From JBBKWX01 sp037969175 (GTDB taxonomy: Bacteria; Bacteroidota; Bacteroidia; AKYH767-A; JBBKVM01): a stretch of DNA of 12,152 nt. Position 1 is the first letter of the stretch. The number at the start of each line of letters is the position of its first letter. A program made the position numbers and the translations under genes. Location of the stretch: positions 1-12,152 of the forward strand of contig JBBKWX010000082.1 of NCBI GenBank assembly GCA_037969175.1, in the 5' to 3' direction. A model generated the notes under the pieces. That model worked only from the letters and a program-made list of their open reading frames with translations, had not been told where the DNA came from and ran no database searches. Of this stretch, positions 6,947-12,152 are shown piece after piece.

Positions 6947-7013
6947 CCCACTGAAAACACAGAAGCTTTTTTCATAGCTGTTGTGTTGTGCTTTTTGCCA
7001 CGGAATACACAGA
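6947..7013 (-). repeat. Paired CTGTG-type intergenic repeat, copies A and B
   Basis: Read on the minus strand, TCTGTGTATTCCGTGGC (7013 to 6997) and TCTGTGTTTTCAGTGGG (6963 to 6947) are two copies of the motif also found at 4806-4872. Each is followed by an A-rich run, and the copies are exactly 50 bp apart, as in the other pair. The motif has no coding sense. Confidence 0.65.
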
Positions 7014-7068
7014 AAAATTCCACACTGTTTCTCAGCACTATCGCACTCATAATCACTCCCAGCCACTC

Positions 7069-7170
7069 CTAGTGCCTGATAACCACCAACTTTCTTGAAG
7101 CCCTATGCCCACCCGAACTTACCACACAGCTATAAACTCCAGCAACAAAAGCACGGGTATCAAAACGTCC
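7069..7170 (-). pseudogene. Relic of a T9SS type A C-terminal sorting domain
   Basis: The minus-strand frame between a TGA at 7171-7173 and a TAG at 7069-7071 gives 33 residues that read FDTRAFVAGVYSCVVSSGG, then HRASRKLVVIRH. The spacing of AGVY, beta-strand VVSSGG and the basic terminal RKLVVIR is the pattern of the last third of a type IX secretion sorting domain. There is no start codon and no N-terminal part. Upstream, the frame hits a stop at once. Skipping one T in the TTTT at 7161-7164 would join IEDV to FDTR, but that frame soon runs into A/T-rich sequence and the terminator. I take it as the remaining tail of a lost secreted-protein gene. The T9SS reading is by pattern, not by alignment. 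Confidence 0.6.
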
Positions 7171-7186
7171 TCAATGCATGAATGCG

Positions 7187-7212
7187 AATTGCCCCTTTGC
7201 GGTAAAAAAAAA
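7187..7212 (+). repeat. Single degenerate copy (E) of the CTGTG/CTTTGCGG motif
   Basis: CCCCTTTGCGGTAAAAAA here matches the end of copy D (GTCTCTGTGGTAAAAAA) in both the GTGG/GCGG core and the A-run. No partner lies 50 bp upstream. It abuts the T9SS-tail relic. Confidence 0.45.
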
Positions 7213-7234
7213 TCAGCATCAAAAAAATCAGCAT
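7206..7234. repeat. Two tandem A-rich 15 bp units beside the atpC terminator
   Basis: AAAAAAATCAGCATC at 7206-7220 is followed directly by AAAAAAATCAGCAT at 7221-7234, then the A-run of the terminator stem. This is a simple short duplication, probably slippage. Confidence 0.8.
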
Positions 7235-7266
7235 AAAAAAAGCCTTCGCGAGGAAGGCTTTTTTTT
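7235..7266 (-). terminator. Rho-independent terminator of atpDC
   Basis: A 13 bp perfect stem (A7-GCCTTC at 7235-7247 with GAAGGC-T7 at 7253-7265), loop GCGAG, and U-run on either strand. It begins 18 bases after the atpC stop and is the end of the atpDC transcript. It could also stop plus-strand transcription. Confidence 0.88.
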
Positions 7267-7284
7267 CAATGGTTCAAAGGAATC

Positions 7285-7524
7285 TTAAACCGTTTCTGCT
7301 AAAACGATAATTTTATTTTTAAGAACTTCAATCAATCCTCCTTTAACAGGAAAGTAATGCGTACCGGTCTTATCCTTGATCCTTACATCTCCGGCTGTTA
7401 ACGTAGAGATGATAGGAGCGTGATTATTCAAGACTTCGAAAGATCCACTCATACCGGGTACCTTAACAGAGGTAACCTCTCCTGTATATAGCTTTTTATC
7501 GGGTGTTATGATTTCCAGTTGCAT
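7285..7524 (-). CDS. atpC: ATP synthase F1 epsilon subunit, short form
   Basis: The 79-residue product consists only of the N-terminal beta-barrel domain that contacts the c-ring and gamma: MQLEIITPDKKLYTGEV, then KVPGMSGSFEVLNNHAPIIS (the conserved G-x-F-x-x-L-x-x-H-A-P), then VKGGLIEVLKNKIIVLAE. The C-terminal helical hairpin that inhibits hydrolysis in E. coli epsilon (about 139 residues) is absent. Short epsilon subunits are usual in Bacteroidota, so this is not a truncation in this genome. It follows atpD by 33 bases on the same strand and ends 18 bases before a strong terminator, so the pair is a two-gene operon. Confidence 0.95.
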   Translation of the reverse strand: MQLEIITPDKKLYTGEVTSVKVPGMSGSFEVLNNHAPIISTLTAGDVRIKDKTGTHYFPVKGGLIEVLKNKIIVLAETV

Positions 7525-7557
7525 TCTATTGAATTATTAAAGGTCAATATTTCAGAA

Positions 7558-9063
7558 TTAATTAGCTTCAGCAAGAAGTTTTTTACCTTTTTCTATTGCA
7601 TCTTCAATAGATCCAACAAGGTTAAACGCTGCTTCAGGATACTCATCAACTTCTCCGTCCATGATCATATTGAAACCTTTGATAGTTTCTTCGATCGGAA
7701 CAAGAACACCTTTAAGTCCTGTAAACTGTTCAGCAACATGGAAAGGCTGAGAAAGGAAACGCTGAACACGACGTGCGCGGTGAACAACCAACTTATCTTC
7801 GTCAGACAATTCATCCATACCAAGGATCGCAATAATATCTTGCAATTCTTTGTAACGCTGAAGGATCTCTTTTACACGCTGTGCAGTATTATAATGCTCA
7901 TCGCCAACAACAGCTGCAGAAAGGATACGTGAAGTTGAATCCAATGGATCAACCGCAGGATAGATACCAAGTTCAGCGATCTTACGACTCAAAACGGTAG
8001 TAGCATCCAAGTGAGCAAATGTAGTTGCAGGAGCAGGATCTGTTAAATCATCAGCAGGAACATAAACCGCCTGAACAGAGGTAATAGAACCACGCTTAGT
8101 AGAAGTGATACGCTCTTGCATAGCTCCCATTTCAGTTGCCAACGTTGGTTGGTAACCTACAGCAGAAGGCATACGGCCTAAAAGAGCCGATACTTCAGAA
8201 CCAGCTTGTGTGAAACGGAAAATATTGTCGATAAAGAACAAGATATCACGTCCACCGCTATTTGAATCACCATCACGGAAATATTCAGCTACAGTAAGAC
8301 CACTCAAAGCAACACGTGCACGTGCTCCCGGAGGCTCATTCATCTGACCAAATACCAAAGTAGCTTTTGATTCTTCTAATTTCTTAAAATCGACCTTGGA
8401 AAGATCCCAACCGCCTTCTTCCATGCTGTGTTTGAACTCATCTCCGTAGTTTATAACACCTGATTCAAGGAATTCACGCAAAAGATCATTCCCTTCACGC
8501 GTACGCTCACCCACACCGGCAAATACAGAAAGACCTGCATATGCTTTCGCGATATTATTTACCAATTCCATGATAAGAACGGTTTTACCAACACCGGCAC
8601 CACCGAACAAACCAATTTTACCTCCCTTAGCATAAGGCTCCAAAAGGTCAATTACTTTAATTCCAGTGAAAAGAACTTCAGCTTCTGTAGAAAGATCTTC
8701 AAATTTTGGTGCTTCTCTATGAATTGGAACTCCATTTTCTTTTGAAACAGCTGCAATACCGTCGATGGCTTCACCAACAACATTGAACAGACGGCCTTTT
8801 ATTGCTTCTCCGGTTGGCATTTGGATAGGTTTTCCTGTTCCAATGACTTCCATTCCACGCACCATACCATCTGTAGAATCCATCGCGATTGCGCGAATAG
8901 TATCTTCTCCAATGTGCTGCTGACATTCCAAAACAACCTTATGACCACCTTCTTTGATGGTTTCCAATGCATCCAGAATATTTGGCAATCCGCCTTTTTC
9001 CTGGTCAAAGTAAACGTCCACAACCGGACCGATTACCTGGACGATTTTACCGATATTTGACAT
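7558..9063 (-). CDS. atpD: ATP synthase F1 beta subunit
   Basis: This is the catalytic subunit of F1, which makes ATP from ADP and phosphate. The 501-residue product has P-loop GGAGVGKT (154-161), GERTREGNDL (185-194), MNEPPGARARVALSGLT (241-257), DNIFRFTQAGSEVSALLGRMPSAVGYQPTL (279-308) and the DELSDEDK loop near residue 400. It is about 40 residues longer than the E. coli subunit (460). Part of the extra length is an insertion at about 204-232 (FKHSMEEGGWDLSKVDFKKL), which I know from Bacteroidota beta subunits. The ATG at 9063 gives the usual MSNIGKIVQVIGPVVDV start. Upstream is not atpG but a decayed gene, so atpDC is separated from the other F1Fo genes. Confidence 0.97.
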   Translation of the reverse strand: MSNIGKIVQVIGPVVDVYFDQEKGGLPNILDALETIKEGGHKVVLECQQHIGEDTIRAIAMDSTDGMVRGMEVIGTGKPIQMPTGEAIKGRLFNVVGEAIDGIAAVSKENGVPIHREAPKFEDLSTEAEVLFTGIKVIDLLEPYAKGGKIGLFGGAGVGKTVLIMELVNNIAKAYAGLSVFAGVGERTREGNDLLREFLESGVINYGDEFKHSMEEGGWDLSKVDFKKLEESKATLVFGQMNEPPGARARVALSGLTVAEYFRDGDSNSGGRDILFFIDNIFRFTQAGSEVSALLGRMPSAVGYQPTLATEMGAMQERITSTKRGSITSVQAVYVPADDLTDPAPATTFAHLDATTVLSRKIAELGIYPAVDPLDSTSRILSAAVVGDEHYNTAQRVKEILQRYKELQDIIAILGMDELSDEDKLVVHRARRVQRFLSQPFHVAEQFTGLKGVLVPIEETIKGFNMIMDGEVDEYPEAAFNLVGSIEDAIEKGKKLLAEAN

Positions 9064-9100
9064 GATATCTTAGTATTATTGATTAATCTGTTACAGGGCG

Positions 9101-9108
9101 CAAAATTA
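9101..9108 (-). promoter_or_regulatory. Candidate atpD -7 box
   Basis: On the minus strand TAATTTTG is a full match to TAnnTTTG. It would start transcription about 30 bases before the atpD ATG, a normal leader length. No exact -33 TTTG is visible at the expected spacing. Confidence 0.5.
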
Positions 9109-9261
9109 GACATTTTACATAACTTTCCCTATAATTTTCCACTTAATTATTAACAATTCTTTGGGTTGTGGCTCAAAACTAACCAGACTGCAAAATAAGT
9201 CCGATAGGACTATTACTAAGCATTCATCTATTTTCAATTTATTTCCGGAATGACATTCTTT

Positions 9262-9610
9262 TCAGTGCTTAGCCTTTAATGCAGAAAAGAAATTCTGAAA
9301 GTTGATATCACTTAAGGTGGTTCTACTTTTAAATAACCCCCGGGTTCTTGGATCAAATCGTTTTAAGAAATAGTATTGTGAAGAAACCCCAATATGCTCT
9401 GTAATAGAATAGGAGGCTTCTGTATCGAGGCATTGATCAAAAGATACCTTAGCATTAATTTCGTTTCTCTCTGAACTTAAAGGAACATGAGCAGGAATTA
9501 CTTTATATACATAAGGACCTAAGCAGCCATTGAAGAACAATGCTGAAAGTGAAATTGAAAATAGTATGGCTTTTTTATCAAGGTTGATTTGTGAGTACTG
9601 TTTAACTCAT
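9262..9610 (-). pseudogene. Decayed lipoprotein gene, start frameshifted and probably truncated
   Basis: The minus-strand frame 9606-9262 encodes 114 residues. It has a basic start, a hydrophobic stretch and a lipobox (KKAILFSISLSALFFNGC, Cys28), followed by LGPYVYKVIPAHVPLSSERN, then SFDQ, YSITEHIGVSSQYYFLK. This resembles the beginning of Bacteroidota outer-membrane beta-barrel lipoproteins, which normally run to about 200 residues. The frame has no ATG or GTG. The only ATG in place (9610-9608) reads ATG AGT TAA, and removing one base would fuse it to the lipoprotein frame. A TTG at 9540 would start inside the signal peptide. After YYFLK the sequence loses beta-barrel character and stops. 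Either the gene is dead or a sequencing error sits near 9605. Confidence 0.55.
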
Positions 9611-9723
9611 TAGAATATACCAATGTATAACATATATATTATTCCCCATACAAATCTCCATTAGCAAATACAAAGAGATAAATATTAAAGTCCACCCATT
9701 TTCAAAATCCTCCCCGAATGCGT

Positions 9724-9730
9724 TACTTTG
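9724..9730 (+). promoter_or_regulatory. Possible ribF -7 box
   Basis: TACTTTG, one base shorter than TAnnTTTG, ends 17 bases before the GTG start at 9748. It is similar in placement to the rsgA candidate (TTACATTTGTAA there, TTACTTTGTAA here). The spacing implies a leader of roughly 10 bases. Confidence 0.35.
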
Positions 9731-9747
9731 TAAGCTAAGTCGCCCAT

Positions 9748-10692
9748 GTGAAACTATATAAAAGTATAGATCTGTATACGCCCGTAAAGGGAGCTGTAGT
9801 TACCATAGGCACCTTCGATGGAGTACACATAGGGCATAAAAAGATCCTCAGCAGATTGAGAGAACTTGCCGACAATGATGGATCAGAAGTAGTTCTCCTG
9901 ACATTTTTTCCACATCCTCGTATGGTTCTTTATCCGGATGATCATGGTGTATTGTTATTAAATACATTGGATGAAAAGATAGAACTGTTGGCTGATTGTC
10001 AGGTTGATCATTTAATTATTCATCCTTTTACAAGAGATTTCAGCAGGATCTCTTCGGTCAACTTTGTTCGTGACATTCTGATAGGTAAGTTGGGAATGAA
10101 AAAACTGATCATCGGGTATGATCATCATTTTGGAAGAAACAGAGAAGGGTCTTTTGAAGAGTTGAAAGAGATGAGTTCGCTCTATGGCTATGAAGTTGAA
10201 GAGATCCCCGAACAAGATATTGATGAAGTAGCTGTTAGCAGTACCAAGATCAGAAAAGCCTTGCTGGAAGGGGATCTCGACACAGCAATGTCGTATTTAG
10301 GTCACGATTATACTTTAAGCGGGATTGTTGTAGAAGGCAATAAGGTGGGTAGGAAACTAGGGTTCCCGACAGCAAACATCAAAGTGAAGGAAGATTATAA
10401 GTTAATTCCCTGCGATGGAGTTTATGCTACCGACATAAAAATTGCGGAGACAACATATCAAGGGATGTTATATATTGGTTACAGACCCACCCTGGACGGC
10501 AAAACAAGAAGCATTGAAGTCAATATATTCAACTTTGATGAAAATATATATGGTCAAAACTTAACCTTAAATCTAAAGTGTCGTATACGGGGCGAAATGC
10601 GTTTTCCTGATCTTGAATCTTTGAGGATTCAATTACAAAAAGACAAGGATGATGCAATAAAGGCTCACAGCATTCGTAATTTAAGTCAATGA
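9748..10692 (+). CDS. ribF: Bifunctional riboflavin kinase / FMN adenylyltransferase
   Basis: RibF phosphorylates riboflavin to FMN and adenylates FMN to FAD. The 314-residue product has the nucleotidyltransferase domain first: TIGTFDGVHIGHKKIL (20-35, the GxFDGxHxGH motif), LTFFPHPRMV, GYDHHFGRNREG and SSTKIRKALLEGD. The kinase domain follows: GIVVEGNKVGRKLGFPTANI (the GxPTAN motif), DGVYATDIKI, YIGYRPTLDG and the Glu-containing IEVNIFNFDENIYG. The start is GTG. An in-frame TAA at 9736 excludes anything earlier, and the KLYKSIDLYTPVKGAVVTIG lead fits the family. An out-of-frame ATG-TGA overlaps the GTG. The TGA stop overlaps the next gene's ATG by 4 bases. Confidence 0.96.
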   Translation: MKLYKSIDLYTPVKGAVVTIGTFDGVHIGHKKILSRLRELADNDGSEVVLLTFFPHPRMVLYPDDHGVLLLNTLDEKIELLADCQVDHLIIHPFTRDFSRISSVNFVRDILIGKLGMKKLIIGYDHHFGRNREGSFEELKEMSSLYGYEVEEIPEQDIDEVAVSSTKIRKALLEGDLDTAMSYLGHDYTLSGIVVEGNKVGRKLGFPTANIKVKEDYKLIPCDGVYATDIKIAETTYQGMLYIGYRPTLDGKTRSIEVNIFNFDENIYGQNLTLNLKCRIRGEMRFPDLESLRIQLQKDKDDAIKAHSIRNLSQ

Positions 10693-11282
10693 CATTAAGA
10701 ATAGGTATTTTCATATTATTGCTTTTTGGAGCTTATTCCACAGCAATTTCCGCACAAGAACGTTTCACCTCTGATCTGGTTAAATATACTTCTATCTCTA
10801 CTGATACTGAACATCCAGATAGTATACGTTATCTTGATCTGAGCAGAAAGGGATTGAAAACGCTGCCTGATGAAATTAGGAGTTACAAAAATCTGGAAGT
10901 ATTGGATCTGAGTAAAAACAAAATCACAGAGATTCCGGTGTGGATTGGAGAATTAAAACATCTCAAATATTTAAGTCTCGCCAATAATAAATTGGTAACC
11001 ATAACTCCTGGAATTGGCGGGTTGAGTAATCTAATAATTTTAAATCTCAATAAAAACCTAATCGAGCATATACCGGCAGAGATCGGAACTCTTCATAAGT
11101 TAGAAGAGATAGACTTATGGAGTAATGAGTTGAATGACATTCCAAAGGAAATTGCTGAATTAAAAAATCTAAGAGTTCTTGAATTAAGAAATATTCTTTT
11201 CAATGATGAGCAACAAAATGAAATTCGAAATCATGTACCTTGGGCGGAGGTAAAACTTTCTCCTTCCTGCAATTGCAAGTAA
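10689..11282 (+). CDS. Exported leucine-rich-repeat protein
   Basis: The 197-residue product has a signal peptide (residues 1-22, cleavage at SA-QE). Leucine-rich repeats of exactly 23 residues begin near 45, 68, 91, 114 and 137, with a sixth partial one at 160. The pattern is LxxLDLSxNxITEIPxxIGxLK, the bacterial type close to the plant and Ras-binding LRRs. The tail ends SPSCNCK with two Cys that could form a disulfide or cap. There is no membrane segment after the signal and no sorting domain, so it is periplasmic or secreted. It starts in the ATGA overlap with ribF and is therefore probably translationally coupled to it. The partner it binds is unknown, and nothing in the sequence connects it to flavin metabolism. 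Confidence 0.9.
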   Translation: MTLRIGIFILLLFGAYSTAISAQERFTSDLVKYTSISTDTEHPDSIRYLDLSRKGLKTLPDEIRSYKNLEVLDLSKNKITEIPVWIGELKHLKYLSLANNKLVTITPGIGGLSNLIILNLNKNLIEHIPAEIGTLHKLEEIDLWSNELNDIPKEIAELKNLRVLELRNILFNDEQQNEIRNHVPWAEVKLSPSCNCK

Positions 11283-11321
11283 GACTTAATCTGATTAAAA
11301 AATAAGATTTAAGAAGATTTT

Positions 11322-11363
11322 ATTAAAAGACTCTCCTGAAAATTTTCAGGAGAGTCTTTTAAT
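11322..11363. terminator. 42 bp perfect palindrome, bidirectional terminator
   Basis: Bases 11322-11363 equal their own reverse complement. As RNA this forms a stem of about 18 bp with an AATT loop, with TCTTTTAATTT following on the plus strand and an equivalent T-rich tail on the minus strand. It begins 39 bases after the LRR stop and ends 1 base before the stop codon of the convergent gene, so it can serve both. Confidence 0.8.
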
Positions 11364-11364
11364 T

Positions 11365-11808
11365 TCAGGCATGCATTTCAGGCATAATACCTAATTGCAT
11401 CATCAAACCTACTCTGTCTGGATAGTTATGTACAGATGTGATTTTCCCATCTTTACTTTTTGCAAAATAACTACCCCTGGTTATTACTTTTCTATGTGTA
11501 GGCTCTATCTCAGGAACATTTTCCGAAGTTCTCAATGTGCCATTATGCGTTCCTGTAAATTCGTACTCTACTGCAATTCCTTCTTCGGATACAACAGAGC
11601 TTAGTTTCTTAATTTTGAGATCGGGGAAAGCAGTTTTCCAACCGTTAAAAAAATCTCTTGCAGCATTAACACCTTTCAATCCTTCCGGATGTTCAGGGTC
11701 TTTCCAAATGATACTTTGATCACATAATGAAGTGAATGCAACAGTGTCATGCTTGTTCCATGCTTCAATGATCTTCTCATCAATTTTTAAATTCTCACTA
11801 GTTTTCAT
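11365..11808 (-). CDS. SnoaL-like / NTF2-fold protein
   Basis: The 147-residue single-domain protein has the layout of the SnoaL-like polyketide cyclase / ester cyclase group of the NTF2 fold. An N-terminal helix (IIEAWNKHDTVAFTSLCDQS) is followed by WKDPEHPEGLKGVNAARDFF, NGWKTAFPDLKIK, VEYEFTGTHNGTL, then ITRGSYFAKSKDGKI and NYPDRVGLMMQLGIMP. Many such proteins are of unknown function, and the fold does not fix a substrate. No signal peptide is present, so it is cytoplasmic. The ATG at 11808 is the first in frame with a family-like start. The gene stands alone, convergent with the LRR gene. A TAACTTTA about 50 bases upstream is too weak to call as a promoter. Confidence 0.85.
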   Translation of the reverse strand: MKTSENLKIDEKIIEAWNKHDTVAFTSLCDQSIIWKDPEHPEGLKGVNAARDFFNGWKTAFPDLKIKKLSSVVSEEGIAVEYEFTGTHNGTLRTSENVPEIEPTHRKVITRGSYFAKSKDGKITSVHNYPDRVGLMMQLGIMPEMHA

Positions 11809-11922
11809 TTTTATTCGATTAATTTTGAATTATAATTAGAATATGTTTTTTAACACAATTAAAGTTATAACCGAATCATTCGAAAAAAAAATATTTTCTG
11901 TCAAAATTTATATCGATCAAAA

Positions 11923-11956
11923 AAATAGTGTTCAATCTATTGATCGAACACTATTT
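11923..11956 (-). terminator. Rho-independent terminator of the TonB-dependent receptor gene
   Basis: An 11 bp perfect stem (AAATAGTGTTC at 11923-11933 with GAACACTATTT at 11946-11956) has a 12-base loop. On the minus strand it is followed by a run of T, and it lies 37 bases after the receptor stop. Confidence 0.75.
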
Positions 11957-11993
11957 AATTTTAGAATAATTATTGAAATAAATGATCAATATT

Positions 11994-12152
11994 TTAAAAT
12001 TTCAAAGCCAAACCTATAGCTCCGTTTATTCCTGCTTGGGGATAGAAATAGTTTTCAGTGGTTTTATTCTGATCATATATATAGCTAAACGTATATCCAT
12101 TAGATGAATACATTAGATCAGTCAGATTATTCAATGAAGCCGTTAGATCTAT
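11994..12152 (-). CDS. TonB-dependent receptor, C-terminal end (partial)
   Basis: The minus-strand frame is open from the window edge to a TAA at 11996-11994, giving 52 residues: SLNNLTDLMYSSNGYTFSY, then NYFYPQAGINGAIGLALKF. This is the typical end of an outer-membrane TonB-dependent receptor barrel: the NLTD turn, the F-Y-P-Q-A-G motif before the last strand, and a terminal aromatic residue (Phe) for BAM recognition. The substrate cannot be told from this part. The plug domain and most of the barrel lie beyond 12152. A terminator follows. Confidence 0.85.
   Translation of the reverse strand: MDLTASLNNLTDLMYSSNGYTFSYIYDQNKTTENYFYPQAGINGAIGLALKF

Noticed and set aside
6811..7072. Two overlapping open frames of about 75-80 residues on opposite strands
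   Set aside because: They run across the hairpin and the paired repeat, show no domain and share the same DNA. Neither is supported.
7519..7932. 137-residue plus-strand frame inside atpD
   Set aside because: It is antisense to atpD, which has unmistakable family motifs in its own frame.
9198..9211. AGTCCGATAGGACT mini-palindrome upstream of atpD
   Set aside because: A 5 bp stem without a T-run and no second copy in the window. It is too short to call a REP element or terminator.
11913..11956. Alternative hairpin TCGATCA/TGATCGA overlapping the receptor terminator, attenuator-like
   Set aside because: The overlap with the terminator arm is only two bases, and it lies downstream of a stop codon, not in a leader. 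Probably chance.

Overview
The window is ordinary chromosomal DNA from a Bacteroidota bacterium. The evidence is a GldA-type ABC ATPase, a TonB-dependent receptor C-terminus, a fragment that reads like a type IX secretion (T9SS) sorting domain, the long Bacteroidota forms of MetK and AtpD, a one-domain AtpC, A-rich leaders without clear Shine-Dalgarno sequences, and several candidate -7 boxes of the TAnnTTTG type. No rRNA, tRNA, CRISPR array, complete insertion sequence or phage gene was seen.

Left part (1-5231): the 3' part of der (ribosome-assembly GTPase) converges on metK across two hairpin terminators. metK and gldA lie on the minus strand. gldA is divergent from a plus-strand run rsgA-dtd-mazG (ribosome-assembly GTPase, D-aminoacyl-tRNA deacylase, MazG-like nucleotide pyrophosphohydrolase), which reads as a small group for quality control of translation and nucleotide pools. 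The dtd-mazG gap holds a degenerate paired repeat.

Middle part (5228-9063): a 505-residue exported protein has a carboxypeptidase-regulatory-like N-domain, about 295 residues of Ala/Glu/Lys helix containing four 40-residue (120 bp) tandem repeats, and an unassigned C-terminal segment. Its stop codon overlaps that of mazG. Upstream lies a 539 bp stretch without an intact gene. It holds a hairpin, a second copy of the paired repeat in the opposite orientation with the same 50 bp spacing, the last 33 codons of what looks like a T9SS sorting domain, and a strong terminator. atpD-atpC then forms a two-gene ATP synthase operon without the rest of the F1Fo genes.

Right part (9064-12152): a decayed lipoprotein gene precedes ribF (FAD synthetase/riboflavin kinase, GTG start), which overlaps an exported leucine-rich-repeat protein by 4 bp. 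A 42 bp perfect palindrome separates this pair from a convergent SnoaL-like gene. The window ends in the C-terminus of a TonB-dependent receptor on the minus strand.

I found no convincing undescribed multi-gene system. The most interesting material is the paired 50 bp-spaced intergenic repeat, the T9SS-tail and lipoprotein relics, and the repeat-expanded helical periplasmic protein.
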